A stretch of 64,000 nucleotides of DNA from G965220305 sp965220305 (GCA_965220305.1 OZ244817.1:682001-746000), one strand, 5' to 3'; positions 55,096 to 63,763 are shown, counted from the stretch's first letter. Numbers and translations: made by a program. Notes: generated by a model from the sequence alone, not told the origin.

Positions 55096-55968
55096 ATGAC
55101 CGAGATACTGATGCCCAACCGGATCGGACGCACCCAGGTGACCTACCGGCCAGCCCGGGATATCCTCACCAGGACCAGCGGGTTCATCAAGACCTACGAC
55201 TTCACCCTCAACCCCTACTCGGGTTGCAGTTTTGGCTGCACGTATTGCTACGCCGCCTTCTTCAGCCGGGACCAGGCGCAGCAGGACAACTGGGGACTGT
55301 GGGTTAACGCCAAGCAGAACGCCGCCCGGCTGCTGGACAATCTCGAGCCGGGGGAACTGGACGGCAAGCGAATCTACATGAGCAGCGTCACCGACCCCTA
55401 CCAACCCCTGGAGCAGAAGATTGAGCTGACCCAGGAGATACTGGAGGCGCTGGCCGACCGCCACCGGCCCAAGCTGGTGGTGCAAACCCGCAGCCCGCTG
55501 GTCACCCGGGACATCCGGCTCTTCCAGGAGATTGAGCAGAGGGGAGGCCGAGTCCAGGTCAACATGACCGTCACCACCGACGACGAGGACGTGCGGAAGA
55601 CCTTCGAGCCCGGCTGCCCCTCCAATCCGGCCCGGCTGAAAGCCATCCAGCAGGTCCAGAAGGCCGGCATCCAGTCCTGCATCACCATGACGCCCCTGCT
55701 GCTGGTCCGGGATGTGGATGCCTTCTGCGACAGCCTCCTGGCAACCGGGGTGCAGCGCTTCATCGCCCAGACCTTCCACTTCCAGAAGGGCGAGTTCGTC
55801 GCCCAGACCAGGGAGCAGGCCTTCGCCATCATGGCGGATAAGCTGGGCTGCCCGGTGAGCCAATTCCAAGCCCGGTACGTGAAACACTACCGGGAGGTAT
55901 TCCAGACGCTGAAGGCGAGACTGCCCCAGCTGGGGGAGGGCCGGGCGGGATTCGCGCCCCCATTCTGA
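55096..55968 (+). CDS. Radical SAM protein (SplB/DUF-type, spore photoproduct lyase-like)
   Basis: 290 aa from ATG 55096; a GTG 11 codons upstream lies inside the hairpin. The 4Fe4S motif is C44-x3-C48-x2-C51 in YSGCSFGCTYCYAAFF. Further: YMSSVTDPYQPLEQKIELTQ, LVVQTRSPLVTRDI, INMTVTTDDEDVRKTFEP-like. This is the radical SAM group related to spore photoproduct lyase (Rv2578c/SplB-like); members are often near repair genes but unproven. The nearby MutL fragment fits a repair theme. Confidence 0.88.
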   Translation: MTEILMPNRIGRTQVTYRPARDILTRTSGFIKTYDFTLNPYSGCSFGCTYCYAAFFSRDQAQQDNWGLWVNAKQNAARLLDNLEPGELDGKRIYMSSVTDPYQPLEQKIELTQEILEALADRHRPKLVVQTRSPLVTRDIRLFQEIEQRGGRVQVNMTVTTDDEDVRKTFEPGCPSNPARLKAIQQVQKAGIQSCITMTPLLLVRDVDAFCDSLLATGVQRFIAQTFHFQKGEFVAQTREQAFAIMADKLGCPVSQFQARYVKHYREVFQTLKARLPQLGEGRAGFAPPF

Positions 55969-56069
55969 GTGCTGAGCGCCCTGGCACTGCGAGCGCCGCA
56001 GCTCCCCTGAGTCATGCGCTGGTAGAATCAGAGGGCAGGAACGAAAAACAGGAGCCGTGAGAAAGAACG

Positions 56070-56330
56070 ATGGCAGCCGGACGGAACAGAAACGGGGCCA
56101 GGGCTAGGAACAGGTTAAGGACCAGGGGCCCCAGGAAAAAGCGCTGGCTCTCCCGACCGGGGTCGTGGACCGCCATCGGAGCAACCATAGGGATGATGGC
56201 CGGCGCAGTCTTCCTCGTGAGGGGACTGGCGGAATTCAAGACCGGGAATACGGATGTGGGCATAGGCTACATGGTGCTGACGGCCGTATTCCCATTCACC
56301 ATCGCGGGATGGTGGATGGGCAGAGACTGA
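56070..56330 (+). CDS. Small two-helix membrane protein
   Basis: 86 aa. Very basic N-terminus (RNRNGARARNRLRTRGPRKK), then WTAIGATIGMMAGAVFLVRG and VLTAVFPFTIAGWWMG. Preceded by TAGAAT at 56023. No family recognised. Confidence 0.5.
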   Translation: MAAGRNRNGARARNRLRTRGPRKKRWLSRPGSWTAIGATIGMMAGAVFLVRGLAEFKTGNTDVGIGYMVLTAVFPFTIAGWWMGRD

Positions 56331-56599
56331 CCCGTGAGAAAGAAATACGAAAGCGCCACCACAGGCCCTCTGTTGAAGGAACAGGGAATGATGAACAATG
56401 CCGCCGGGGAGATCCCCCGCGTGGCTCCTGGGTGGATTTGTCCCGTCAACTGGGACGGTTCTCTCCCCTCCTGTGGTTTCATGGAGAGCAACACCCGGGC
56501 ATCCAGTCCCACACGCCGGGGCAGCCCCGGGGGGTCATGACGCATCTCATGCCCTGCCACCGCCCTGGCCACAGTAGGGCAAGCACAATGCAGGACCCA

Positions 56600-56692
56600 G
56601 GGGCCCCTGCGTCGCCTACGCGGTCACCGCATTGGTCATATTCCTGGGAACCCCAGGCACAATCCTCCTCATGGAGAAGGGACCCCACTGAC
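56600..56692 (+). pseudogene. Fragment of a paralog of the small membrane protein at 49503
   Basis: The frame VAYAVTALVIFLGTPGTILL followed by MEKGPH and TGA matches AYAVTAAVIFLGTPGATLLM of 49503-49751. The 5' half has no match, and the 3' flank (AAAGTCACTGGGA, CATCTGCCTGACC, terminator) is also shared. Confidence 0.65.
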
Positions 56693-56774
56693 ATCTGCAG
56701 GCGCCGCCCTCAACTGGTGGAAACGGATGGTCGAAACGGAAAGTCACTGGGACTACATCTGCCTGACCACCATC

Positions 56775-56799
56775 ACCGCGGCGCCAGCTGCGGTTTTTT
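56775..56799 (+). terminator. Intrinsic terminator
   Basis: ACCGCGGC, loop GCCA, GCTGCGGT (one G-T pair), then TTTTTT. Homologous to the one at 49838. Confidence 0.85.
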
Positions 56800-56875
56800 C
56801 TGACCCCGGCCGCTGAAAGCGGACCAAACCACCGTACACCCAAACCCCAGAGGAGAAACGACAGGAGAACGCGCC

Positions 56876-57103
56876 ATGACCACCACCCTCACGCGACCCG
56901 AGACCGCACGCTCCCAGATGGCCGGAGGGGGTAGATGCAAGGGATGCCCCCGGTGCCAGGACGCCAACGCCGGCTTCTGCAAGCAGAACCACCCCAGGCA
57001 CGGGAACCTGCACCCCGTCTGCAAGACCTGCGGCCACTGCGTCCTCCGGGGCCGGCACGACGACGACATCTCCGACCTGGTGGAGGATGGGCCCCAGGGC
57101 TGA
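56876..57103 (+). CDS. Small cysteine-rich protein
   Basis: 75 aa with seven Cys: GRCKGCPRCQDANAGFCK and HPVCKTCGHCVLRG, likely two zinc sites. RBS is weak (AGGAGAACGCC). No family recognised. Confidence 0.5.
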   Translation: MTTTLTRPETARSQMAGGGRCKGCPRCQDANAGFCKQNHPRHGNLHPVCKTCGHCVLRGRHDDDISDLVEDGPQG

Positions 57104-57509
57104 ACCGGCGCCACGCCACCCAAATGAACCACGGCGTCCCGGTAGGACGCGAAAGAAGGAACGCCACGGGAAATGACCGAGGCGAGAATCCCGGCGGACC
57201 GAGACCTCACGGGCGACCGGACACCCCGGACACCCCGACCAAAGCCAACACAGCCGTCCTCTCATTCCAGCCACCAATTCCCAACCTCTTTTCCCACTCG
57301 CAGAGCCATAAAGACGCCCTGAAGCGTGGGGATATGCCCTTCAAACGGGAACTTGCTCGACGCCGCAGTCACAACACCCAGCGGGGGGGTACGCCGCATC
57401 GGCAACCGGATCGCGGTCAGCGCTTGGAGCCTCTTTCCCCAAGGCACAGGCAAGAGGAACCCGACAGCCCCCCGCCAGCCGCAACCCGACAGCAAGGAGG
57501 CAATGAACC
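57104..57509. other. No supported gene
   Basis: 406 bp. Short open frames in all phases, none with a coherent protein pattern. Ends in the AAGGAGG site of the next gene. Confidence 0.4.
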
Positions 57510-58058
57510 ATGGGCGAAGCGGAAAGTCCACTCACGCGGTACATCAAGGATGTGCTGAGCGCCCAGAAGGACCTGAACATGGAGGACAGAAGCGTTCACG
57601 GCTACATCCTCCGCAGGGGCAGACTCTTCACCAGCCAAACCCTCACGCCAGAGGAGCAGGAATACATCGACCGGTGCGGCTGGCGGAGCCACAAGGCCAA
57701 GCAATGCTACTACAACGCGCAGCTGACCGCCCTCACGATGCCGGAGCAGGAGGGCATGACCCTCCTGTATGCCGAGGGCTTCCTGGGCATGAGAGGCCGG
57801 TACGGCATAAACCACGCATGGCTCAGCCTCAACGGCAAGGTCGTGGACATCACCCTGAGAATCAGCCGGGAACCCGGGGAGGACCACCGGAGGCCGATGG
57901 GCGTCATACCCCAAGACCTGGAGTACTACGGGGTGGAACTCAATCCCAGTGAGTGCCTCCATTCCATAAAGCACCGAGCCGCCGAGCCGCTGATCGACTA
58001 CTGGAAGTGCGGCTGGCCGCTGCTAGCCCGGGAAAACCGGCAGAAGAAGCCCCGTTAG
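57510..58058 (+). CDS. Hypothetical protein with possible Cys-His-Asp triad
   Basis: 182 aa, AAGGAGG upstream. The middle reads AKQCYYNAQLTALTMPEQEG, LYAEGFLGMRGRYGINHAWL and NGKVVDITLRI. C66, H102 and D113 have the order and spacing of transglutaminase/papain-like folds of the C..N / HAW / D type. No named family recognised. A degenerate duplicate of its last ~40 codons and 3' flank is at 58985-59190. Confidence 0.6.
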   Translation: MGEAESPLTRYIKDVLSAQKDLNMEDRSVHGYILRRGRLFTSQTLTPEEQEYIDRCGWRSHKAKQCYYNAQLTALTMPEQEGMTLLYAEGFLGMRGRYGINHAWLSLNGKVVDITLRISREPGEDHRRPMGVIPQDLEYYGVELNPSECLHSIKHRAAEPLIDYWKCGWPLLARENRQKKPR

Positions 58059-58129
58059 CCCGGAGGCCAACAACCGCGGTATCCCTCCGGTTCATCCCCC
58101 GGCCCCAAAGCTCAGCTCCTTCCGCCTGA

Positions 58130-58148
58130 GGCAGAATTGTCTCAAAGC
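58130..58148 (+). promoter_or_regulatory. Repeated upstream motif, copy 1
   Basis: GGCAGAATTGTCTCAAA lies 85 bp before the ATG at 58233. The same 17 bases lie at 59165 before the ATG at 59206. Could be part of a promoter or of the duplicated segment only. Confidence 0.35.
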
Positions 58149-58232
58149 AGTGCAGGAACCATCCCATCCACCGGCACACCGGGACCAGCCCGCAACCCAG
58201 AACCAAACCCCAATCACCAGGAGGAGAGCAAC

Positions 58233-58736
58233 ATGACCACAGAGAACCGCTATCACATCATGGTGACCTCGACCGACCTCTTATCCCCCAAGGCAGTGGG
58301 CATCGGGACCGGGGAGGAACCCCAGCCCAACCTCCGCGCCACCCTGGAGGGAGACGTCACCCTGGAGGAGTTCCACCGAGTCTTCGGGCCGGAACAGAAC
58401 ATCAACCACATGATGTGCAACGAGACCAGCGACATCGACGGCTACACCATCCACGTTCTCCTGGCCGACGTGCTGGCCTGCGAGAGCCAGCACTCTCACC
58501 AGGATGTGCTGGTGAACGCAATGCTGAAATGCCAGGGCATGGATGAACTGGACCACCAGGAGATAGCCCGGAGGGCCAAGGACTACGAGGAACTCTCCCC
58601 CCAAGCCGCTGCCTTCCTGCTGAGTTGCGCCGAAGGCGGAATGAAACCCGATGAACTCGACTCCGACGAGATTCTGAACAACGCCCTCGGCCAAGGCTTC
58701 ACCCTGGAGGACTTCCTCCACCCCGCTGAGGAGTAG
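58233..58736 (+). CDS. Hypothetical acidic protein
   Basis: 167 aa, start at ATG 58233 with AGGAGGAGAG. Acidic and soluble: RYHIMVTSTDLLSPKAVGIG, VTLEEFHRVFGPEQNINHMM, LLADVLACESQHSHQDVLVN, and a C-terminal DSDEILNNALGQGFTLEDF. No family recognised. Confidence 0.55.
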   Translation: MTTENRYHIMVTSTDLLSPKAVGIGTGEEPQPNLRATLEGDVTLEEFHRVFGPEQNINHMMCNETSDIDGYTIHVLLADVLACESQHSHQDVLVNAMLKCQGMDELDHQEIARRAKDYEELSPQAAAFLLSCAEGGMKPDELDSDEILNNALGQGFTLEDFLHPAEE

Positions 58737-58984
58737 TCGCACCATCAACAACCTTCCCCCCAGCAGCAGGAAGAGAGTTCCCGCAACACCCAATCACCGC
58801 AGGGCTGGAAAACCACCCACGCCGACCCCACGGGAATATGCCTCAGGAAGCGTCAGAATCGCTCATAGAGGCCCCCCTGGGGCATAGGTCACACCTTTTT
58901 TGCGACCCAGCGGCGCAAATGGCCTGAAATCGGCTCTCAGAGCATTTTCCAGGCTGCGGCCAACGGCATCGCGGAGTCCATCAA
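58737..58984. other. No supported gene
   Basis: 248 bp without a coherent frame. Confidence 0.35.
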
Positions 58985-59190
58985 CCGGGTGGAGTTAAAC
59001 CCCGGGGAGCGCCTCCACCCCCTGGGGCACGGCGCAGCGGAATCCGCCGGTCGACGACTGGAAGTGCAGAAGCCCCGTTGGCCCGGAGGGAACCCCCCCC
59101 CAGTATCCCTCCGCAGTGTCCCTCCAGTCCCATCCCCCGGCGCCAAAGCCTGGCCGGGACCGCCTGGGGCAGAATTGTCTCAAACGCAGC
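58985..59190 (+). repeat. Degenerate duplicate of 57935-58165
   Basis: Matches the 3' end of the 57510 gene (VELNPGERLHPLGHGAAES against VELNPSECLHSIKHRAAEP), then AAGCCCCGTTRGCCCGGAGG, TATCCCTCCG, CCCCCGG and GGCAGAATTGTCTCAAA. The protein part is no longer complete. Confidence 0.65.
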
Positions 59191-59205
59191 CCCGGAGGCA
59201 ATCAG

Positions 59206-59663
59206 ATGACCGACAAAACCAGCAAGTACCTGCTCGGCATAGCCTGCATCTTCGCCGGAGCCTTCATGCCGCTCATCCTGGGCACGCTAACCCTGCTGCC
59301 CCCGGGTTCGATCTCCTGGATGCAGCCAAGTTCATCCACTTCACCAACCTGATGCTGCTGACGGTCATGGCCGTCACCGTGCTGGTAAATGTCCTGGAGT
59401 CAGCCCAAGCCCACGGCAGGGGAAGGACCAGCCTGGAGCAACTGCCCAGGAACGCCGCCACCCTGCTGACCGGCGCTGTGGGAATGTTGCTCCTCTTCAC
59501 CTACCTGTTCGAGGCCATCAGCTCCTCCAGCCGGATTGCACCCACCGCTTCGCTCTACGTCTATGCCCTGTCCAGCGCCGTCCTGCTGATGGAGGCCTGC
59601 TGCCTGCTGTCATCCGGCGTCGCGCCCCCATCGGGAGAGGTGAAGGTTTCCCCGAAGGAGTAG
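59206..59663 (+). pseudogene. Four-helix membrane protein with one frameshift
   Basis: ATG 59206 with GGAGGCAATC. First frame: KYLLGIACIFAGAFMPLILG. Near 59305 it shifts to GFDLLDAAKFIHFTNLMLLT, VMAVTVLVNVLES, TLLTGAVGMLLLFTYLFEAI, YVYALSSAVLLMEACCLLSS. One base restores a 152-aa protein. No family recognised. Confidence 0.5.
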
Positions 59664-59811
59664 CGGCGGCGCAACCGCCGCCCGGGGCCGGTCCCGTGGG
59701 GACTGCCGCCGCCGGCCCCGGGCGAAAGGGAGGAATGACACGATCAAGTGGACTTGCCCTTCCCCACAGGGCGGGGGATCCCGAGAGTGGAAACACCACT
59801 CGGAGAAACTC

Positions 59812-59883
59812 CGGCCCAACCGGCCCAACCGGCCCAACCGGCCCAACCGGCCCAACCGGCCCAACCGGCCCAACCGGCCCAAC
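59812..59883 (+). repeat. Eight tandem copies of a 9-bp unit
   Basis: CGGCCCAAC repeated eight times without a mismatch. Depending on frame it encodes Gly-Pro-Thr, Arg-Pro-Asn or Ala-Gln-Pro repeats. The frame with RPN joins on both sides a plausible protein (KHHSEKL before, GVAFARDPQAFRAIS after) that ends in an in-frame TGA at 60025; the GPT frame stops at once (TV then TAG). Confidence 0.9.
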
Positions 59884-60103
59884 GGTGTAGCCTTCGCCCG
59901 CGACCCGCAGGCGTTCCGGGCCATCTCCATGTCCCTGGTGGACGCGGCGGCAGGCGCATCCTTCCACTTCCTCACCAACGACTTCCACGCCATCCGGCGC
60001 CACGACGCCAGCGACTGCTCGGTGTGAAAGGGACACATCCACTACAGCCTGCCGGCGATGGGACACCGGCGGGAGAAATAGAACGCTCCAGGAGGAGAGA
60101 GAC

Positions 60104-61006
60104 GTGAAACACTTCACCATCGAAACAACCCCGCCCATAAGCAACGGGCTGATGCTGGCGGCCCTATCCGGCCCCCACGACGTGGCCCAGTCGGCGACCA
60201 CCGCCCTGGAGCACCTGATGCAGCAGGATGAGATCGTCACCTTCGCCCAGGCCGACCCAGACGGGCTGTTCATCTACAACAACTTCACCCCCCATCTGGA
60301 ACGAAACGAGAAAAGCGGACTGGTCAGCATCAAGTGGCCCATGCTGGAACTACACCACACCGGGCCCGGAGATGAACCGGGACCGGTGTTCCTCACCGGG
60401 TGGCGACCCCACATCGGAATGCAGGGACTAATCCGGGACCTGGGCGAGATCGCCCAGATGTGCGGCGTTAGGAACATCATCCACCTCACCTCGGGATACG
60501 GGGACCGGGCCCACACCAGGCCGACGATCATCTCCGCCATGGCCACCACCCCCCACGACAACCCGGAGTTGAACGAAATCATGATGAAGCTGGGAGCGGA
60601 ACCCAACGCCCTACCCCTGGAGGACGCCGCCCTGGCGCAGGCCTGCCTGACCAAAGCCATGGGCTACCTCTCGGTATGCGGCCACGTGCCCCGCTACCTG
60701 GGCATGAACCCCGACTACCGGGTGGCCGCCGACCTGGCCTGGAGCGTGCAGAAGTTCACCCGCAGCGCCGGGAAACCGCTGGAGAATCTGGCACAACAGG
60801 AGTCGGAGTTCCGGAAGACCATCGAGGAGAAAGTGGCCCGCAACCCCCTGCTGGCAAGCATCGTCGAGGCATCGGAGCATGCGGAGGACCAGCGCAAAAA
60901 CCGGGGTGAGACCGGGTTGGAAAACATCAAGCCGGAGGAGATGGCCCTGGAGGTCGAGCAATTCCTCCGGGCGGAGCGGGAGAACGACAAGGGCAGCATG
61001 CACTGA
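60104..61006 (+). CDS. PAC2 (proteasome assembly chaperone) family protein
   Basis: 300 aa, GTG start behind CCAGGAGGAGAG. Typical PAC2 features: LMLAALSGPHDVAQSATTAL, DEIVTFAQADPDGLFIYNNF, VFLTGWRPHIGMQGLIRDLG, EIAQMCGVRNIIHLTSGYGD, HTRPTIISAM, and VCGHVPRYLGMNPDYRVAAD. Bacterial PAC2 proteins occur in Actinobacteria and Chloroflexota, sometimes with a proteasome; none is seen here. A helical tail follows. Function in this setting unknown. Confidence 0.75.
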   Translation: MKHFTIETTPPISNGLMLAALSGPHDVAQSATTALEHLMQQDEIVTFAQADPDGLFIYNNFTPHLERNEKSGLVSIKWPMLELHHTGPGDEPGPVFLTGWRPHIGMQGLIRDLGEIAQMCGVRNIIHLTSGYGDRAHTRPTIISAMATTPHDNPELNEIMMKLGAEPNALPLEDAALAQACLTKAMGYLSVCGHVPRYLGMNPDYRVAADLAWSVQKFTRSAGKPLENLAQQESEFRKTIEEKVARNPLLASIVEASEHAEDQRKNRGETGLENIKPEEMALEVEQFLRAERENDKGSMH

Positions 61007-61049
61007 GGCGGCGCGGGCGGGAGGCGCCCAGCGCAACCGGGGAGGGAGC

Positions 61050-61303
61050 ATGACCAAAGCCATGAGAAAACAACCGGGAGCCGAGATTCCGCGACGACGC
61101 AGGACTGGTTCCGCGACCCGCGTCCAGTTGCCCTGGTGGTAAACACCGCCGGCAGGACCGTGAACATCCACAGAGCATACAAAGCGTGGATGCTCAGGAC
61201 GGGGAAGGACATGACGGAGTTTTGCCGAATACCCGGACCCGAACCGGCTGACGCCGCTGGAATGACCGGCCCACAGGAACACCGAGAAGGGAGGACGAAG
61301 TGA
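61050..61303 (+). pseudogene. Small hypothetical gene with one frameshift
   Basis: ATG 61050 behind GGGAGGGAGC gives TKAMRKQPGAE; near 61085 a shift leads to TQDWFRDPRPVALVVNTAGR and NIHRAYKAWMLRTGKDMTEF. Its TGA at 61301-61303 overlaps the GTG of the next gene. Confidence 0.4.
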
Positions 61304-61611
61304 CCACCCACAGGATTGAAATCACCCAACGCCACCTGGACAACGCCGTCCCGGTCCCGATGGGACAGCAGGCCATCATCGACGCCCTCAGGGATGCCGG
61401 GATGACCGAGACCTGGATCAAGGGCAACAGGTGCGCCATGACCCACCCCGGCTGGACCCGGAGATACTACTCCCGGTCCACCCGGCTGGACGGGTGGCAG
61501 TTGGAGCGGATGAGGAACCCCGGCCCAGGCCCAGCCCTTCGTCCTGGTCCTGGACGATCACCACAGCGCCGGTTGGATGGAGGGGGCGCCCATCCGCAGT
61601 TCCAGCGCGTA
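61300..61611 (+). pseudogene. Small hypothetical gene with one frameshift
   Basis: GTG at 61300 behind GGGAGGA. TTHRIEITQRHLDNAVPVPM, WIKGNRCAMTHPGWTRRYYS; a shift near 61520 gives QPFVLVLDDHHSAGWMEGAP and a TAG at 61611. Soluble, about 103 aa when repaired. Confidence 0.45.
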
Positions 61612-61634
61612 GCAGAGCAGAGGAGGAGACCCGG

Positions 61635-62147
61635 ATGACAATTGCAGGACTCGCCATCGTCATCACCAGCATGGTGACTGGAATAACCCTTATGGGACAC
61701 GGCATGGGACCAACAGAAACCCTCAACACCACCGCATTGCCGGGCATCATAGTGGCGGCGGGGGGCGCCCTGGCTTTCATCGGCGCCCTGGCAGGGTTGT
61801 TGATAATGCGCTGGAAGACCCTCGAACCCGAGGACGCCACGACCTTCGCCCTCTGCGCCAGCATCATCGCCGGAGGGGCTTCCCTCACCGGCATTGCCAG
61901 TTCCACCCTTGAGGGCGTCGCTCAGGACGTCCTGGCCATCACCGGCATGCTCATCGCCTTCGTCACCGCCACCATTGGAGCCCGGTGCATCCTGGTCCAC
62001 GAACCTCGGGGCGGGACCTCCACCCAAACCGACAGCCAGGAAGAAGCTTGCACGAAACGGCTGATGGAGTTGGTCTGCGGAGAGTGCCAGGCAAGGGGCG
62101 CTCTGCCGGGAGAGGGCAACCACACCCCTCGAAGCCCCGGGCCGTAG
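61635..62147 (+). CDS. Four-helix membrane protein of unknown function
   Basis: 170 aa, ATG 61635 behind GAGGAGGAGAC. Hydrophobic segments: LAIVITSMVTGITLMG, GIIVAAGGALAFIGALAGLL, TTFALCASIIAGGASLTGIA, and VLAITGMLIAFVTATIGARC; a polar Cys-containing tail (MELVCGECQARG). No family recognised. Confidence 0.55.
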   Translation: MTIAGLAIVITSMVTGITLMGHGMGPTETLNTTALPGIIVAAGGALAFIGALAGLLIMRWKTLEPEDATTFALCASIIAGGASLTGIASSTLEGVAQDVLAITGMLIAFVTATIGARCILVHEPRGGTSTQTDSQEEACTKRLMELVCGECQARGALPGEGNHTPRSPGP

Positions 62148-62193
62148 GTGTGGGCCCCACGGCAACAGAGATTCGCAATCCAGGAGAAGAAAC

Positions 62194-63231
62194 ATGAGCA
62201 TGAAACTACCCACCCCGGAAGAACTGGAGCAGCAACTGCAGGCAGCGCAGGCTGAACACGACCAAGCACGGGAGGCCAACCGGGAACTTCAAGAGAGCTT
62301 CTGCCCCGTCTCCCTGGGAGACTGGTTGGACCTCTGCCAGAGGGCGGAGGTACCCCACGTACCCGCTACCCAGGTCACCGAGGCGCTGCGGGATGACTAC
62401 CTAGCCTTCGACACTGAAGGCGATCACCGCGCCCGGCTGCAGCAGGTCTGGAAGGAGATCCAGACCGCCCGGAAGGACAACCAGATGATGCGGCTGGACT
62501 GCTGCACCGACGCGGAGGTGAAGTACCGGATGTCCCTGGGAGACGGCGGCGGATTCCAGCCGGAGTTCGGGGCCATCATGTTCGGTGACGTGCGGAGCTT
62601 CGACCTGGTCGACGAGTATCCCCGGGATAACATCCCTATCTGGCAGCGCCCCTGGGCGGAAACCCAGGTGATCGACGGCTACCCCGTGGAGTACCGGGCC
62701 TTCGTCCGGGACGGCAAGCTCCAGGGCATCAGCAGCTACTACCCCCAGCGGCCGTTGCCCCGGTTCCCGGAACACCTGGAGGCGGTGCGGAGCCACACCG
62801 AGCGGCTGATACAGCACGCCCAGACGCCCTTCCTCTGGCACGAGACGTTCCTGTTCTTGGACAACCCGCTGGACCGGCAGGGCATCCACTTCACCGCCGA
62901 CTTCCTGGTGGACACCTCATGGCGAGTCCTCTTCCTGGAGGGAGGCCCGCCCCACTGACAGGGGTAGGTAACGGCTGAATTTAGGTATAAAACCTTGGAA
63001 TTTGCAGGAGTCGAGCACAGGCTCCCCCGGTCCTTGAGAGCGCGCCAAAGCCGAGTTTTCAGGTTTGAAAATCATAGACTGAGCCACCATCTGAAATGAG
63101 GGTGATCAACATGACGAAAAAATACCTACCCCTGTCAGGGCCCGCCCCACGAGCTGGGCGCCCACCCCTGCTGCTTCCGGCCCGGGGAGATCTCCGGGAT
63201 AGCGCTGGAGGACCGGAACCACGGGGGCTGA
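62194..63231 (+). pseudogene. ATP-grasp-like protein whose C-terminus is split off by a MITE
   Basis: The open part 62194-62958 (254 aa) starts behind AGGAGAAGAAAC with a coiled coil, then VEYRAFVRDGKLQGISSYYP and FTADFLVDTSWRVLFLEGGP, a pattern of ATP-grasp proteins (R2K-like). The TGA at 62956 belongs to the MITE. After the MITE and the repeated target the frame resumes: HELGAHPCCFRPGEISGIAL, EDRNHGG, TGA at 63231. Restored length about 281 aa. The truncated form lacks the end of the ATP-grasp metal-site region. Confidence 0.7.
62955..63138. mobile_element. 184-bp MITE with ends of the IS4-like element
   Basis: CTGACAGGGGTAGGTA at the left and its inverted copy at the right, identical to the ends of the IS at 26225-27579. 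Flanked by the 11-bp direct repeat GGCCCGCCCCA (62944-62954 and 63139-63149). No coding capacity; the interior is AT-richer and unrelated to the IS interior. Confidence 0.9.
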
Positions 63232-63661
63232 GCCGCCAAAATCTACCCAAACGTCGATTTTCCGGGGTTTTCCGCCCCCCAAGGGTTATACCAACCCCAA
63301 AGGCCCTGAAAGGCCCGCCACAGGCGAACCAGAGGCCTCTGGGAGCATTCCAGCAGGCTTCCAGACCCCCGGAATTCGCCAAACACCCGGCAGGGAAACC
63401 CGCGGCCCGCGGGATTACTCCCCACAACAGTCAGGACGGGAAGGCGAAACGCACCGGCGCGGGCGGCGGCTGCCCGGTTGCTGATTGGCCGCCGCCCGGA
63501 GAAAACCAAGGGCGAGAGGAGAAACGGGAATGAGGTTTATACAACCAGGGCTGCACCTTCTCGCCGCCCTTGACACGGGCGCGAAATGCCGCACCGGGCG
63601 GGCCGAGACATCAGGTATGCTGGGATCGACCGCTCCATCCTGCAGGAAGAATGAGGCCGCG
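63232..63661. other. No supported gene
   Basis: 430 bp of GC-rich sequence with no coherent frame. A candidate ATG at 63530 is in frame with the DUF4031 fragment but the codons between do not look coding. Confidence 0.35.
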
Positions 63662-63763
63662 ATGCTCTACGTCGACCACCTCCTCATCCCCTTCGGCCGA
63701 ATGCTGATGCCCCACCTCGTCGCCGACACTCCCAAACCGGTCCCGCAACGGCTGGAGCCCTGA
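63662..63763 (+). pseudogene. DUF4031-like N-terminal fragment
   Basis: MLYVDHLLIPFGRMLMPHLV and ADTP match the start of small DUF4031 proteins (YVDxxxxPFGRMxMxHMxAD). The remaining RRW and HYDI motifs are missing; the frame ends after nine unrelated codons. Confidence 0.6.

Noticed and set aside
59812..59883. Collagen-like gene (Gly-Pro-Thr)8
   Set aside because: That frame hits a stop two codons after the satellite; the flanks fit the Arg-Pro-Asn frame better.
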